DNA of 64,000 nt. It comes from Aplectana chamaeleonis. Taxonomy: Eukaryota; Nematoda; Chromadorea; Rhabditida; Cosmocercidae. Where the stretch lies: contig JAPDOI010001864.1 in NCBI GenBank assembly GCA_029168955.1, positions 1-64,000 of the forward strand, read 5' to 3'. Every line of letters starts with the position of its first letter. Within the stretch, counting starts at the first letter, position 1. Positions 41,661 to 53,790 of this stretch are shown here, in pieces. The notes beneath the pieces were generated by a model. That model saw nothing but the letters and a program-made list of their open reading frames with translations. It was not told the DNA's origin and did no database searches. The position numbers and the translations under genes are program-made.

Positions 41661-43587
41661 AAAAGATCATCTGGATAGTGTGTCTACAGGGCCAAATGCC
41701 GTCTCAACTTTAGAGGAATTGCATTTCTTATTTTTTCTAAAAGGCCATGAAGAAGGCGATAGCGTCAAAAGGTTAGCCACAAAGTGGGTTCACATATGTT
41801 TGGATTCTTATCATGCCAAATCCCTTCGAGAGTCACATCCGTACATTTTCGGTGGAGCTGTAGATTACAAGCTGCACCTACACAAATCTTTGAAAATGAG
41901 GTATTCATTCATTGACGACATGCATTTAAAGGCATCGTGCACGATAGTTTTCGATTTTTCTTGCCCTGCATAAATGTGGTTACCTTGGTAAGTGTTGAAT
42001 GCGTGTAGAGTTTCGCGCTTCCAACTCTTCTAGTAATAGAGAAATAGGTTCCTAATGTAGTGAGTGGGTCCAGATGTGAGGCTAGGATTGGTTGTCCAAT
42101 GCATGAAGAGAGGTGTCATGTGTCATGAGCAGGGCTGTGCGGAACTGTTCCGTTTCCGTTTCCGTATTTCCGGTGTTTTTTGGGCTGTTCCGTTCCGCTT
42201 CCGTTTCCGAGTTTTAGGGCCCGGAAACGGAATAAATTAGTGCAACACGATCTATGGTAGTGGGTATATGCAAGGATTTTCGAAGGTTTCATGAGACGCT
42301 GAAAATTACATCCGACCTCTTGTGTTCAAGCGAATATCTGAGCTTGGCTGAGATCATTCACGAAGTCTGGGGGCCTGCGATTGGAACCCTATAAAATGAT
42401 GACACGAGAGGGGCTTGGCAGGAATCTGAACGCCTTCTGAGGGTAATTTTTGAAAATATGTAGATTTTTTTTTGAGCTAGATTCATTGATTTCGTGAAGC
42501 TTTTCTTCTTGATTCAACTTCTTCGCTTGTTTACCGCCAAGACTGCAACGAAATTCGAGATAGATTTTTGCATATGTAGACTGTCTTCCAGGAAGGGGTC
42601 TCGGCGGAGACAGGTGGAGGTGACCACGGGCAGCGGCGAGGCTCGATTAAGGCATATCATAAGAGAATTTTCGCATCTCGCCGAAGAGTTTTTTTTTCAT
42701 TTTTCAATTCCAATCGTTTGATATCCACTCCAATTGGTAAATATGGTTTGAAAGAAGAAAAAGTAGTCGCTGATTATCTGAAAATGACTTCTGATCAGCC
42801 CTGAAGGACACCTGGTGTCGCTTGGACTACTTTCTGGAAAGAGGCTGTACACCAGAAGTGTGCGACACGGAAAAATAAAATTTCGGCAAACGGCAACGGT
42901 AAACCCCAAGGCGGCCAGCAAACTAAAATTGGCGAACGGCAATTACCGCTCACCCCTGCTGTACAATATTTCGAAAGGCGGCTACATATAAAGAGTATTT
43001 TTGGAGGTTGCCTTCTCGGATTTCCAGAAGCGAGACTTCAAAATCGCTAAATGCCTCGTAGCAATTTTATTTCGAATAAGTATTAGTTTATTGACTCATG
43101 AGCGCTTTTACCAGCATACTTTCCACAATGATGGGCACTATCGTTGGCATCATATTTTCCTGTCCGCCGTTTGCATCCCAAGCGCGCCAATTTTTTGAGG
43201 CTTTCTGTCCCTCATTGAGCGGGACTGACACGTGGAACTTCACGAATGTTTGAGTCTTGGTGAGAGGGTCACATTTATGCAGAAACATTTGAAAAATTTC
43301 CGCGGACGATGCCTTTAGAGACAGTGTTCCCGAGAAATTCAGCCGTCGAGTTTTCACAGAGAATTAAAAGGCCTCTCTGGCCATGTTTCATCATTCTTGT
43401 TGCGATGAACCTCGCGGCTTCTGACTTCCTGTGAAAACTCGAAGGCTGTTTTTACAGTGAACTCTGCTGTCAAACAATTCGACCCGCCATAGATCTGACT
43501 TGTGGGCCACTCAGCTGGTAAACACGAAATTTTAATGAACCCGATCCTTAACTATAATGAGAGCTGTATCGATGGCGTCGCTCATTA
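41661..43587. other. No supportable gene; one hAT-like end
   Basis: At 42126 CAGGGCTGTGCGGAAC is followed by repeated TTCCGTTTCCG, typical of hAT termini with subterminal repeats. The preceding octamer GTCATGAG is not found after any CCCTG downstream, so the other end is missing or lost. The open frame 41680-41973 has no recognisable domain. Confidence 0.4.
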
Positions 43588-44734
43588 CATTTGATTGATT
43601 GGTCTGACCTAGATAAACCACTTGCTACCGACAAGACCGCCTTCGTTGAGATGACAATTGCTCATAATCTTAAACAATACATCACGGAACCCACTAAAGG
43701 GAGAAACATTCTTGATATTCTACTCACTAATGAACCAACGCTTCTCGGTAATGTATGTGTTGGGCCTCCTGTGGGTTCGAGCGATCATAGCAGCGTTACG
43801 TTCCATGTTTGTTCGACATACACTGAGCCCCGCTACACGTACTGTCGTCAGTTTGAAAAGTGTGATTATGACCAAGTTTGTAGTTACTTGTCAAATGTTG
43901 CTTGGAGGGAATCGCTTGACACAGTGGTTGGCGTAAATGAAACATATGAAATGTTTTTGGCTATACTCACTCATGCCATAGACATGTTTGTTCCATGGCT
44001 TCGCGTTACTGCGATGCGTGCTAATCTACCTGCTTATCTACAGAACATGTTTGAACATCGCACTTGTTTGTTTAGGCTGGCGAAAACTTCACAAAATCAG
44101 TGTGACTGGGACAAATTTCAACGATTCTCAAAAATTTTTTAAAGCGCTTTTGAGAAGTTAAACAACAATATTGAGAAAAGGATAGTCGATTTGGGGCGTA
44201 AAAATGATTTCTACAAGCTTTTGAACAGAAAGCTGAAAAGTAGCAATTGGACTGGTAGTATTAGAAAAGGAGATTATGTGGCGACATCCGACAGAGACAA
44301 GGCCAACATATTAGCTGATAAATTTTGCGAAGTTTTTCTTGACGACAATGGGAATATTCCAACTTTCAGTCCGACAGTTTCTGAGCCCATGAGCACATTT
44401 CCATGGTTCCATGAATCTTCCCTGTTTGATATCATAAAAAAAGTGGCCAAACTCCTCTTCCTTGACACCTGATTACATCCCTACTTCCTTACTGAAAAAC
44501 ATTGCTTATGTTATAGTTAGCCCTCTGTACTATATTTATAATCAATCTCTAATGGTTTCTGAAATCCCATCACGGTGGAAGCATTCCTTTATCACACCAT
44601 TGCTTAAGAAAGCCCCCGCGAGTGATGTGGGAAATTATCGTCCAGTCAGCGTTACTTCGTTCCTTTGTAGGGCGTCCGAGAAGGTTATCAAGGCTCATCT
44701 ATTTGAATACCTACAGAATAATTTTCAAAAGGTT
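43588..44734 (+). pseudogene. LINE C, block 1: end of APE, connector, start of RT
   Basis: Plus-strand CR1/Jockey-type LINE, 5'-truncated near 43588. Three frames follow: 43591-44142 with NILDILLTNEPTLLGN and SSDHSSVTFHV (catalytic SDH of the APE endonuclease); 44191-44472 with KANILADKFCEVFLDDNG and STFPWFHESSLFDI; 44462-44755 with SRWKHSFITPLLKKAP and GNYRPVSVTSFLCRASEKV (RT fingers). Frame breaks lie near 44143 and 44460. The protein stops making sense at LFEYLQNN, exactly where the 44731-51240 insertion starts. The RT resumes at 51241. Confidence 0.88.
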
Positions 44735-46003
44735 GGGCTCCGCGGAAAAAGTTAAAGATTTGGCTCTGCTAAAAATGTTGCGAAATTCCTCTAGTTGGCA
44801 TTAAACAAAAACTTTTAAATGCTGTGAAATTGATGTAAATGGATTTGGCAGTCAACAAAGATATGAAATGTACAATTCCTCTTCTTAGATTTGGCGATCA
44901 ACTGAAGTTTTCAAATGTTGTGAAATTTTCGCAGATGGATTGGGCGGTTTACAAAGTCATAAAATGTTGTGAATTTTCCCTTGTTGGATTTGGCAATTAA
45001 CGAGTTCTTTTAAATGTTGTGAAATCGTTGCAAATCGATTTGGCAGGCGCTCCATAAATTATCAAAGTCAAATCACGCGCCTGGAGGGATTTCGCGTCGA
45101 GTTCAACTCGGATCAGGCTAAAACAGCGACAAATCTAGCAGACATTAGAAAATGCCGCAAAGACCTTGGCAATAAGTTGCATCAAGGTAGGTTCCCATAA
45201 TACACCTCAGTTTTTTGTATTTGTACTCATTTGCACGTATGTGAGGGCAAGGCATGGCGCTATGAACGGCATGTCGACACTGCAGCCCCTTCCATCCAAC
45301 TTGAACGCTAGCAGGGCTCTCCAGGCTCATGGTGACTGTTCGCACTAGACGACTGGGAAATTAATAAATTAGAAAACATCGATGGTACTGATCATTTTCC
45401 TAGATTTTATTTTTTATGTTACTATTAATTCATTTATCATTTTTTTATCATATTCGAAATACTACTTGCTTATTCCTCATTAATTTTTTGTAATAGTTTG
45501 GAACTTTTGATGCGTTGAATAGTGAAAAAATAATTAATTGGTGGTGGAGCCGCAAAGCCTGCTCTTACCCGCTCCAGCTGCTTTGGCATCCGGCGTGGGC
45601 GTGACTGATCGAAGGACGCGTCGATCCCTCCAGGCGCGTGATTTGACTTTGATAATTTATGGAGCGCCTGCCAAATCGATTTGCAACGATTTCACAACAT
45701 TTAAAAGAACTCGTTAATTCCCAAATCCAACAACGGGAATTTCACAACATTTTATGACTTTGTAAACCGCCAAATCCATCTGCGAAAATTTCACAACATT
45801 TGAAAACTTCAGTTGATCGCCAAATCTAAGAAGAGGAATTGTACATTTCATATCTTTGTTGACTGCCAAATCCATTTACATCAATTTCACAGCATTTAAA
45901 AGTTTTTGTTTATGCCAAATCCAACTAGAGGAATTTCGCAACATTTTTAGCAGAGCCAAATCTTTAACTTTTTCCGCAGAGCCCAACATTTTGAAAATTT
46001 CAC
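44735..46003. mobile_element. Fold-back module with arms of ~49-bp repeats
   Basis: The left arm 44735-45100 is the complement of the right arm 45610-45990 at high identity. In the right arm CCAAATC starts at 45671, 45721, 45770, 45820, 45866, 45915 and 45956, so the arms are tandem repeats of about 49 bp, each also carrying a TTTCACAACATTT-like box. Arms built of tandem repeats are the architecture of Foldback/Galileo-type elements. The unrelated centre (45100-45610) has no coding content. Confidence 0.75.
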
Positions 46004-46868
46004 AGCTTTTCCTAAGGGTTTCCCTTCTACGGCACACTCTCCAGGCCTATTGCTTCACTTAGCTGTTTTTCCTACTCCCAACGAGTTGAACATCTGATCC
46101 TTCCCCTCTCAATCGCTCACCAACTCCTTTCCACTGATTCATCACTGACTGCACTCCTCATTGAAGATTAATACAGAATTAGTTTTATAGTGATCTCTGG
46201 AACTATCTTTTGAAAGGAAATTCTTTTTTTTTCATTTTCTGAGGCTTGTTCGCTCTATTTTGGTAGCTACTGCTTACAAAGCGTCAAACATAACCTTTGA
46301 AATCTTTGTACGCTTCGGAATTCTTGTGTAAGTGACTGTTTTCAGTTTCTAGTACCGGACGCTTTTTGAAGATAAGATGCGCCAATGCACATGCTTGGAT
46401 GTCAAAATTTTTCGCAATAAAGAATATTGAAAGATTCGGCAACTGTTCCTCTGGTGAAACGAACGTACAGTACCGAGCGTATTTTTTGCAAAAAAAGCGT
46501 TTTGCGGCGTTTTTTTCCGCTCACAAAGCGCCGCAACGCTATAACTTGCTTCAAAATAAAAAAAAACGGCAACTTCTCTCGGAGTAACCATCGATAAATT
46601 CGCCTAATTTTTTCCGCTCGCCTCATTCTCGCGCTATAATCTCGGTAAAAGCCCGGCTCGCGGTGAATTCTCGGTAAAAATTAGGTAAATCGTTCTCGAG
46701 AATGCGTAAAAGAAACTTTGGGAGCTGTTGCGGAAATGAACGATTTTATGAGGCTGTTACACCTTTGTGTAACACTCAAATTGCTAAATGGAAGGTTCAA
46801 CGAGTTCATAAATCAACTGAAAAGTCGATCTTCCAAAAAACGTCTTTCGAAAAAAAGTGGTTTCCACT

Positions 46869-47389
46869 TATGTATTTCTGAAAATTTAGCTTCCTGGCAA
46901 AAGTAGCGATTTGGCAATGGTGGAAAAAGCTTCAAAAATATCTTGAAATATCTTAAAAAATGATTTGGCGTAAAATGGCCTGGAAATATAAAAAAGCTAG
47001 GAAATGAAGTGAAATAACCAAAAAATGCGATTTGGTGGTCGATCATTTCACAAGCTTCTCCGTTAAACTTATCAAAACGAAATCAAGCACGATATGGAAT
47101 GGAGTTCGCCTAGTTTGACCTTGCTGATTCCCTTATTACAGCTTTCAAAAATGTCTTACTGTTGCGCGCTTGATTTCGCTTTGATATGTTTAACGGAGAA
47201 GCTTGTGAAATGATCGACCACCAAATCGCATTTTTTGGTTATTTCACTTCATTTCCTAGCTTTTTTATATTTCCAGGTCATTTTACGCCAAATCATTTTT
47301 TAAGATATTTCAAGATATTTTTGAAGCTTTTTCCACCATTGCCAAATCGCTACTTTTGCCAGGAAGCTAAATTTTCAGAAATTTCACAT
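46869..47389. mobile_element. Second fold-back module
   Basis: The left arm 46869-47093 matches the complement of 47166-47389 almost perfectly, with a 70-bp loop. It carries the same GCCAAATC and TTTCAC boxes as the module at 44.7-46.0 kb, and is followed by CGAAGGTTCCCTTTC, which parallels AAGGGTTTCCCTTC at about 46015 and AAAGGTTCCCTTTGA at about 48775. Confidence 0.75.
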
Positions 47390-47999
47390 ATTTTTCCCGA
47401 AGGTTCCCTTTCTAACTTCAATTTTGCTCAACGATTTCCATTTTGGAATGATGAAACATCTAACAGACGATATTGTCGTATGAGTACAATTTCTGAAACT
47501 TATGACCCAAAACCATAAAAAATACCACTCATTGCCACATTTTGTGCATTATGTGAGAACTCAATGTTATCGATAATTGAAGAAAATCTAGTTTAAGACT
47601 TGATCTTGCATGATGAGAAGAATTTCCCAGACAAGTGACTTAGAGCGATCAACAATCAAAAATCATTCCGGCATTTTGTGCAACAGGCGAAAAAATTAAT
47701 TTTATTGATTGGTATTTATCGATAATGACTGATGATCAAAATTCTCCAACCAAGAAAACCAATCCCATCACCAGTCACCACTCCTAGCCGCATTTTGTGC
47801 AAAAAGCGCGAAAATCGATAATATTGATTATCGATCTATGACGTGTCATGAGTACGGATTCGGACAAGTTCAGTACTTATCTCCGACGACCTGTGTTGAT
47901 TGGCTGCAGATTCACCCACACATACTGGTCTCCACAGCCGTAGCAGAAAAAAGCAGTTTTCGTGCTCCACGGCTAATTTAGTATGTAAACCCACGATTT

Positions 48000-48366
48000 T
48001 GAGGTACCCTTCAAAGTTAAGGTATCAAGTTCAAATTGGAATAGGAGAGACCTGCATCCCTTTTCAGCCTCCTGTCCAAAAACGAGCTCCCTAGCTCAAT
48101 TTTAAGTGTACCCGCAAAATCGTGAACGCCTTCTGAAAAAAAAAGAGATTAACAACAAAAACGAGCGGTCCTTCAATTTTTACTCGAAAACCAGTGAACC
48201 ATTCCAAGCCATTTTTGGGTGGTATACCCAGCTTTTTGCGCTCTTTTTCATGCAATTTAGCTCTAATTCCTACGTTCACTCTGAACTGAGATTTCGAAAA
48301 AGGGGTTGCGCGCGTGGCCAGTTCAAAACCAAATCTGGTGCGCGTTTCGCGCGCACCACAATATTG
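48000..48366 (+). mobile_element. Helitron-like 3' end, copy 1
   Basis: About 365 bp, nearly identical to 50035-50400. It ends with TGGTGCGCG-TTTC-GCGCGCACC then ACAA and a T. It contains TTGCGCGCGTGGCCAGTTC upstream of the hairpin. Nested in the larger element with the same end. Confidence 0.65.
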
Positions 48367-48529
48367 TTTCTGATACAAATGTAGTTCATTACTTATCCGC
48401 TAGCGAATATACAGACATGAAGAAATCAGTAATATTCGAAATTATGCGTTTCTGAATTTTTGGTGAACGCCAAAACTTGATTCTCAGCTTTGCAAAGCTA
48501 AGTTGTAAATATTAGCTTGATTGAAGAAA

Positions 48530-48800
48530 ATACGGGTGTGATTTGTTTTTTCAATGCTACTCTCAATTTTCGTTGTTTATTAAACAAGTGCACGGCCAAA
48601 TCAATGGTCCATCATTTCACTCACTTTTTGGCGTTCCCTCGTGGCAAATGTGCCAAATCATACACAAGAAGTATTTCACTTCTTTTAACGAGATTCTCGT
48701 GATTTCTTCAATGCCAAATCATAACCCTTTTATAGCGAAGCAAAACAGTTACAAATTTCATTTTCTTTTAGCAAAGGTTCCCTTTGAGAGAAAAAGGAAA
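48530..48800 (+). repeat. Third GCCAAATC/TTTCAC box module (single arm)
   Basis: GGCCAAATCAATGG, GTGCCAAATCATACAC and ATGCCAAATCATAACC alternate with ATTTCACT boxes and end with AAAGGTTCCCTTTGA, as in the two fold-back modules, but no inverted partner is seen. Confidence 0.5.
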
Positions 48801-48974
48801 ATGGTCGCTTATGATCTTCCGGTCGTTATCTTTCGTAATCTACTGGAAACTTGAAAAAGGACTTCATAATTGTGTTCAGCGCCCCAAATAACATTTGTGG
48901 TGGGCGGACTATTATACCGAATTCCCCCTTCCCCCCTGAGGTTGGATTGTGCCTTTCAGAAGCGACCTCCGCAC

Positions 48975-49800
48975 TTCCAGTGGGGTCCCATGCACTTATC
49001 AAAGCGTCCTGCGCACTCCCACTTGGGTCCCGCACACTTTCTACGGCGCCCGGCGCACTCCCAAATGGGTCCCACACACTTTCTACGGCGTCCGGCGCAC
49101 TCCCAAATGGGTCCCACAGACTTTCTACGGCGTCCGGCGCAGTCCCATATGGGTCCCGCACACTTTCTACGGCGTCCGGCGCACTACCAAATGGGTCCCA
49201 CACACTTTCTACGGCGTCCGGCGCACACCCAAATGGGTCCCACAGACTTTCTACGGCGTCCGGCGCACTCCCATATGGGTCCCGCACACTTTCCACGTCG
49301 TCCGGCGCACTCCCATATGAGTCCCACACACTTTCTACGGCGTCCGGCGCACTCCCATATGGGTGTCACACACTTTCTACGGTGTCCTGCCACTCCCATA
49401 TGGGTCCCACACACTTTCTACGGCGTCCGACGCACTCCCAAATGAGTCCCACACACTTTCTACGGCGTCCGGCGCACTCCCATATGGGTCGCGCACACTT
49501 TCTACGGCGTTCGGCGCACTCCCATATGGGTCCCGCACACTTTCTACGGCGTCCGGCGCACTCCCATATGGGTGTCACACACTTTCTACGGCGTCCTGCC
49601 ACTCCCATATGGGTCCCGCACACTTTCTACGGCGTCCTGCGCACTCCCATATGGGTCCCACACACTTTCTGCGGCGTCCTGCCACTCCCATATGGGTACC
49701 GCACACTTTCTACGGCGTCCTGCGCACTCCCATATGGGTCCCACACACTTTCTGCGGCGTCCTGCCACTCTCACCGTGTTCCCGTACGCCTTCTACGGCA
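48975..49800. repeat. 42-bp minisatellite (about 20 units)
   Basis: Unit of 42 bp: CACACTTTCTACGGCGTCC, GGCGCACTCCCATATGGGTC. A short variant lacking three bases recurs in the second half (GTCCTGCCACTCCC). Being 14 codons long and lacking stops, it is open in several frames on both strands (for example 361 codons at 48851-49936), giving STASGALPYGSHTL-type repeats on one strand and ESVRDPYGSAPDAV-type on the other. I do not call a gene. Confidence 0.93.
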
Positions 49801-50034
49801 TCCTGCGCGCTCTTGGAATCCTACTCACATCATACGGCGGTCCGAAAAATACTTCCAAGGTCTCGTCGAATTCGTACAGCTTGAAACCAAAACCGTCTCG
49901 AACAGGGCACAATCTTGTTTGGGAGCCTATCAGTAACTGTGTTGATTTTCATTAGTTCATTTTTAAGGATAAGTGAGCGTCGGCTGGTTTGTATAAACAT
50001 GTTTACTTGTTTTTGCCTATCTTCGACCTCAATT

Positions 50035-50400
50035 TTGAGGTTCCGCAAAAATTGAGTTTTTAACTCCAAATTTTAATAGGAGCGACCTGCATCCATTTCC
50101 AGCCTCCTGTCCAAAAATGAGCTCCCTAGCTCAATTTTAAGTGTACCCGCAAGATCGTGAACGCCGTCTGAAAAAAAAAGGAGATTAACAACAAAAACGA
50201 GCGGTCTTTCAATTTTTACTCGAAAACCAGTGAACCGTTCTAAACCATTTTTGGGTGATATACCCAACTTTTTGCGCTCTTTTTCATGCAATTTAGCTCT
50301 AATTCCTACGTTCACTCTGAACTGAGATTTCGAAAAAGGGGTTGCGCGCGTGGCCAGTTCAAAACCAAATCTGGTGCGCGCTTCGCGCGCACCACAATTT
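50035..50400 (+). mobile_element. Helitron-like 3' end, copy 2
   Basis: Second full copy of the 365-bp segment ending GGTGCGCGCTTCGCGCGCAC, C, ACAA, then T. Only scattered substitutions separate it from the copy ending at 48366. Confidence 0.65.
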
Positions 50401-51159
50401 GAAAAATCGATCATTCAATAAAAATTCAATTTTCTCACCCCGCATTCGAGACGAAAATATTAGCCTGAGTAATTTCTTCTTTATTAAGAGAATCGTAAAA
50501 ACACTGTAGTGCGAGTTGGCAATGCCATGGAGAAAGTACAATTCAGAAAACATTTTTCAAAAATTTTCTTTCTCGCACTGCAAAATTCCCACAGGGTCTA
50601 TCGGCAACAAAAATCAGGAAGAGAACGTAGGTCGAATCAATGAGAAGGAATAAGGGCAGAAAAAAAAAAGAAAACAGGGCAAAGAACAAGAAAAAAGAAA
50701 CTCGCAATATTTCGCATATGTGCAAGCGTTTCATAGAATGTTTGGTCCGTGCTTACACACACTACAAGTGACGTTTCGGGCACAGAAATTGGAGTAAATC
50801 AATTTAGCTCGAGGACCCACACCCAACAGAAGTCGTGATCATGACCGCTTCCGTGCAATATAGCGAAAAATCGATAAAATCAATCGATAGTGAGCTTAGA
50901 AGTAAAAATGGTGAGTTCTTACAATTATATTTGGCATTCCCGTGGCAAAATACCCTTAGAGTCAAATTTTCAGGCAGTTTGGTCCACGTTTTTCAAAAAA
51001 AATGAAAGTGGCGGGGCGGTGGCGGAGAACCCAAAAAAGTTGTTGGTTGGGAGGTCATATCTTTCCAACGCGGGGGTCCTTCGGGATAAAAACAGGCTTA
51101 CTTACGTAACTTCTTACGGCGGTTTCAATGGTGTACTGCTTATTTCTCTAGCTACAGTG
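50401..51159. other. Interior of the Helitron-like insertion, no gene
   Basis: No domain or repeat recognised. The polypurine-rich stretch at 50640-50700 and a short open frame at 50890-51162 are not supported as genes. Confidence 0.4.
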
Positions 51160-51240
51160 TGAAAGGGTGATCTCTCTGAGCGGGTTGCGCGCGGTAAGGA
51201 ATCAAAGCCAAATCTAGGTGCGCGCTTCGCGCGCACCACA

Positions 51241-52144
51241 ATATGCTGATTCCGGGCTGCCAGCATGGATTTGTACCTTGCCGGTCGACAGAGACCAACA
51301 TGCTGGAGTGCATAAATGACTGGACCAATAGTCTCGATTCGAGAAAGGCAAATGATGTGGTATACTTCGACTTTTCGAAGGCATTTGACAGAGTTAGTCA
51401 TGTCAAGTTATTGCACAAGTTATCTCAACTGAAAGTACATCCAATAATTTGCAAATGGCTCGGCGAGTTTTTGACTGGTAGAACGTTCCAGGTTAAAGTA
51501 GGATTAGAATTCTCATCTTGTAGGAATGTCACAAGTGGTGTGCCGCAAGGTGGTGCGCTTTCGCCTCTGTTGTTAATGATATCCACCTCGGATCTCTCTC
51601 AAGCAGTGGGGCCTAACGTTGCTATGAAACAATTCGCTGATGACATAAAAATTTACCGAGAAGTAGTTAACTGTGAAGATAGAGCTGCTCTGCAGCATGC
51701 AATCAACCAAATGGTGATATGGTCCCGTTTGTGGGAACTTCCTCTTGCCCCTGAAAAGACCGCAGTCATGAGGCTAGGAATTTATGACGAGGTTTGTGAC
51801 TATTTAATTGATTAGCAGTGCATCTCAGTGGTTCGGTCTGTGAAGGACCTAGGTTTCAACTATAATCATGAGCTGGATTTCTCAGAACACCTTAGAATAA
51901 TAAGTAGAAAAGCGCATGCGCGCACTTTTTAAATATTCAAAGCGTTGTCTACAAAAAATAAGGAAATTTTGCCGAAAGCCTATAAAATCTATGTCAGGCC
52001 AATACTTGAGACAGGAACAACAGTCTTCTGTCCTTACAAAAAGAAGGACATTGCCTCGGTTGAAAAAGCTCAGAACAATCTCACGAGAAAGCTGCTAATT
52101 TGCTCTCGGGGTTTCTCCTATTCAGACCCTCTCAGATATTTGCC
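51241..52144 (+). pseudogene. LINE C, block 2: RT core
   Basis: Continues block 1 in frame. The frame 51243-51815 reads IPGCQHGFVPCRSTETNMLE, DVVYFDFSKAFDRVSHVKLL (RT motif A), TSGVPQGGALSPLLLMI and MKQFADDIKIYREV (catalytic FADD box), then WELPLAPEKTAVMRLG. After a stop at 51813 another frame continues (SVKDLGFNYNHELDFSEHL, YVRPILETGTTVFCPYKKK, ARKLLICSRGFSYSD-like) up to LRYLP, where the next insertion begins. RT motifs are intact but the frame is broken. It is closely related to LINE B on the opposite strand at 55.5-58.3 kb. Confidence 0.88.
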
Positions 52145-52379
52145 GGGTCCGACCCCAGCCTGAACGGGGTCCGACCCCAGATTTCTGTCGGGTCGGACCC
52201 TTCCTTTCTCCCTCCACGTCGGCGTAGTTGCCCGACGTGGGGGGAAAATAACTTTGCCCGACGTGGGGGGAAAATGCAGGTTTTGCCGGACGTGAGGGGG
52301 GGGGGCGAATGTAGAGGCTGTAACGTCATCAATCTGCAATTCCACGCTTCGGATCGCTCCGCCTTAGCTACCTAATAAC

Positions 52380-53510
52380 TACGTTTAGTAACTAAATGGT
52401 ACGCGATCATTTCCTAAGCTTTCCCCCTACTCATTCATCAACCAAACCACCTTTTTCTCTTCGTACTGCCGTGCTGGACTCTTTTTCGTTGTGCTGCTTT
52501 CCACCAGCGTCTGCTCTTTCTCATCGCGTCCTTCCCACTGTTTTGATCTGCTTCCATTTCGCCTTATTCGATGAATTATTAATCGTTTTGGCCCCCACTT
52601 GTCCAGTATAATTCACCCACACTTTCGTATCGTTTCAGCTCATCTATACAGTTTTCCCATCACGTTCTTCCACCCCCATCTCCTCTCTACCGTAAGAAAT
52701 AATCAATTAACAACATTTATCAACAGATGTTCATAACAAAACACATAAAAACAACCACTCGCAGGAACCCAGATTTCATAAACAGATCTATTCTTGCGCC
52801 TGCTAGCAAAAAATCAATACATAACAAACAATAATAATTCACAGGGTCCAAAAGACTAAAAAAAGCACTGAAATCTATCAGCAGAGCAATCACACGGCAC
52901 ATAAAAATGACACCCGACGGTCTCGCAGGAATACGAAACCTATTTACAGACCTTTTTCAAGACAGCACACTGACGTTTTTCTCTAGAATTCAGAAAAATA
53001 TATCCGAATTCTTTAGGGCTCTTAGTCTTCAACATCACCAATGAATTTTTCCAGAGTATTCGATATTTCGATGGAAAACCTTGTGATGTACCGCTGGGAG
53101 ACCGAAAAAAGTTCAGATATGCTATACTGCAAAAAAACTATTCAAAAAATCCTAAGCTCTCAACTATACAGACATAACCATATTTACACGAGATCACATT
53201 CACACTGATTCGGGAACTATGCTTTTCTACGTAAAGCGTTAGAGGCAGCTGCAGGCAACGTTTTCCTTTTCTGCAAAAATCATATGATTGCGAAAAATGA
53301 TAATTCAGATGAATTGCCATGGTCCAGAACGTATACCGGTTTCGGCAGAAGCTGGTTCTTCGAATTCTCCCTGTATTGCCTTATATCGTTCCTAAAAGTC
53401 ATTTCTTTACCCAACACAAAAATATTCTATCATTGAGTGGAATTGCCTAGTTCGTGTGTGCGTTTGTATGAGTAAGTTAATGTATATGACCTTTTACTCG
53501 GCATAAATTC
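52380..53510. other. No supportable gene
   Basis: Mostly AT-rich sequence without recognisable domains or repeats. A GGGTCGGACCC copy near 52189 and a GACGTGGGGGGAAAAT direct repeat (52236, 52260) belong to the element's left end. Confidence 0.4.
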
Positions 53511-53514
53511 AAGG

Positions 53515-53790
53515 CGCACAATTCCACGGGTCTGGGATGCAAGTGCGGTCAGGGCCGGGATGAAGGCGCGGGAAGTCAGAAGAAGGGCGCAACACTTCCC
53601 AAGGGTGCACAGAACCCGTTACAAGGATGCTGGGCTCTGAAAGAGTGCGCGGTTCGCTCTCAAAGGTGAGCAGTATCCCTCCAAAGCGAAAGACGTCGTA
53701 GAACGTGAGCAGGAACCTAGGAGAGGTGTGCAGGACGTCGAGAAAAAAGCTGCTGGACTTCATACATGGTGTGCGTGACATCTGGTCACA
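53515..53790 (-). repeat. Degenerate relative of the 42-bp minisatellite
   Basis: On the plus strand, units such as GACGTCGTAGAACGTGAGCA and GGACGTCGAG resemble the complement of the 48.98-49.80 kb unit (GACGCCGTAGAAAGTGTGCG). The spacing of about 40-42 bp persists through about six units, heavily diverged and in opposite orientation. Confidence 0.5.

Larger units (their letters stand above)
44731..51240 (+). mobile_element. Helitron-like insertion with 3' hairpin (6.5 kb, composite)
   Basis: Removing this block joins CTACAGAATAA to TATGCTGATT and restores an exact reading frame in LINE C (LQNN to MLIPGCQHGF), with no target duplication beyond the A|T junction. The 3' end is a strong hairpin, GGTGCGCGC TT GCGCGCACC-type, followed by ACAA and then host T. 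Two further copies of that hairpin end inside the block are also followed by T. Insertion without duplication next to T and a 3' hairpin fit Helitron-like rolling-circle elements. Canonical TC and CTRR termini are absent and no Rep/helicase is seen, so a non-canonical or non-autonomous form is likely. Confidence 0.6.

Noticed and set aside
42126..43560. Complete hAT element starting at 42126
   Set aside because: The left end is convincing, but no downstream CCCTG is followed by the expected GTCATGAG, so only a fragment is supported.
48851..49936. 361-codon repeat protein
   Set aside because: Open frames exist in several frames on both strands of a 42-bp minisatellite without start context or flanking coding sequence.
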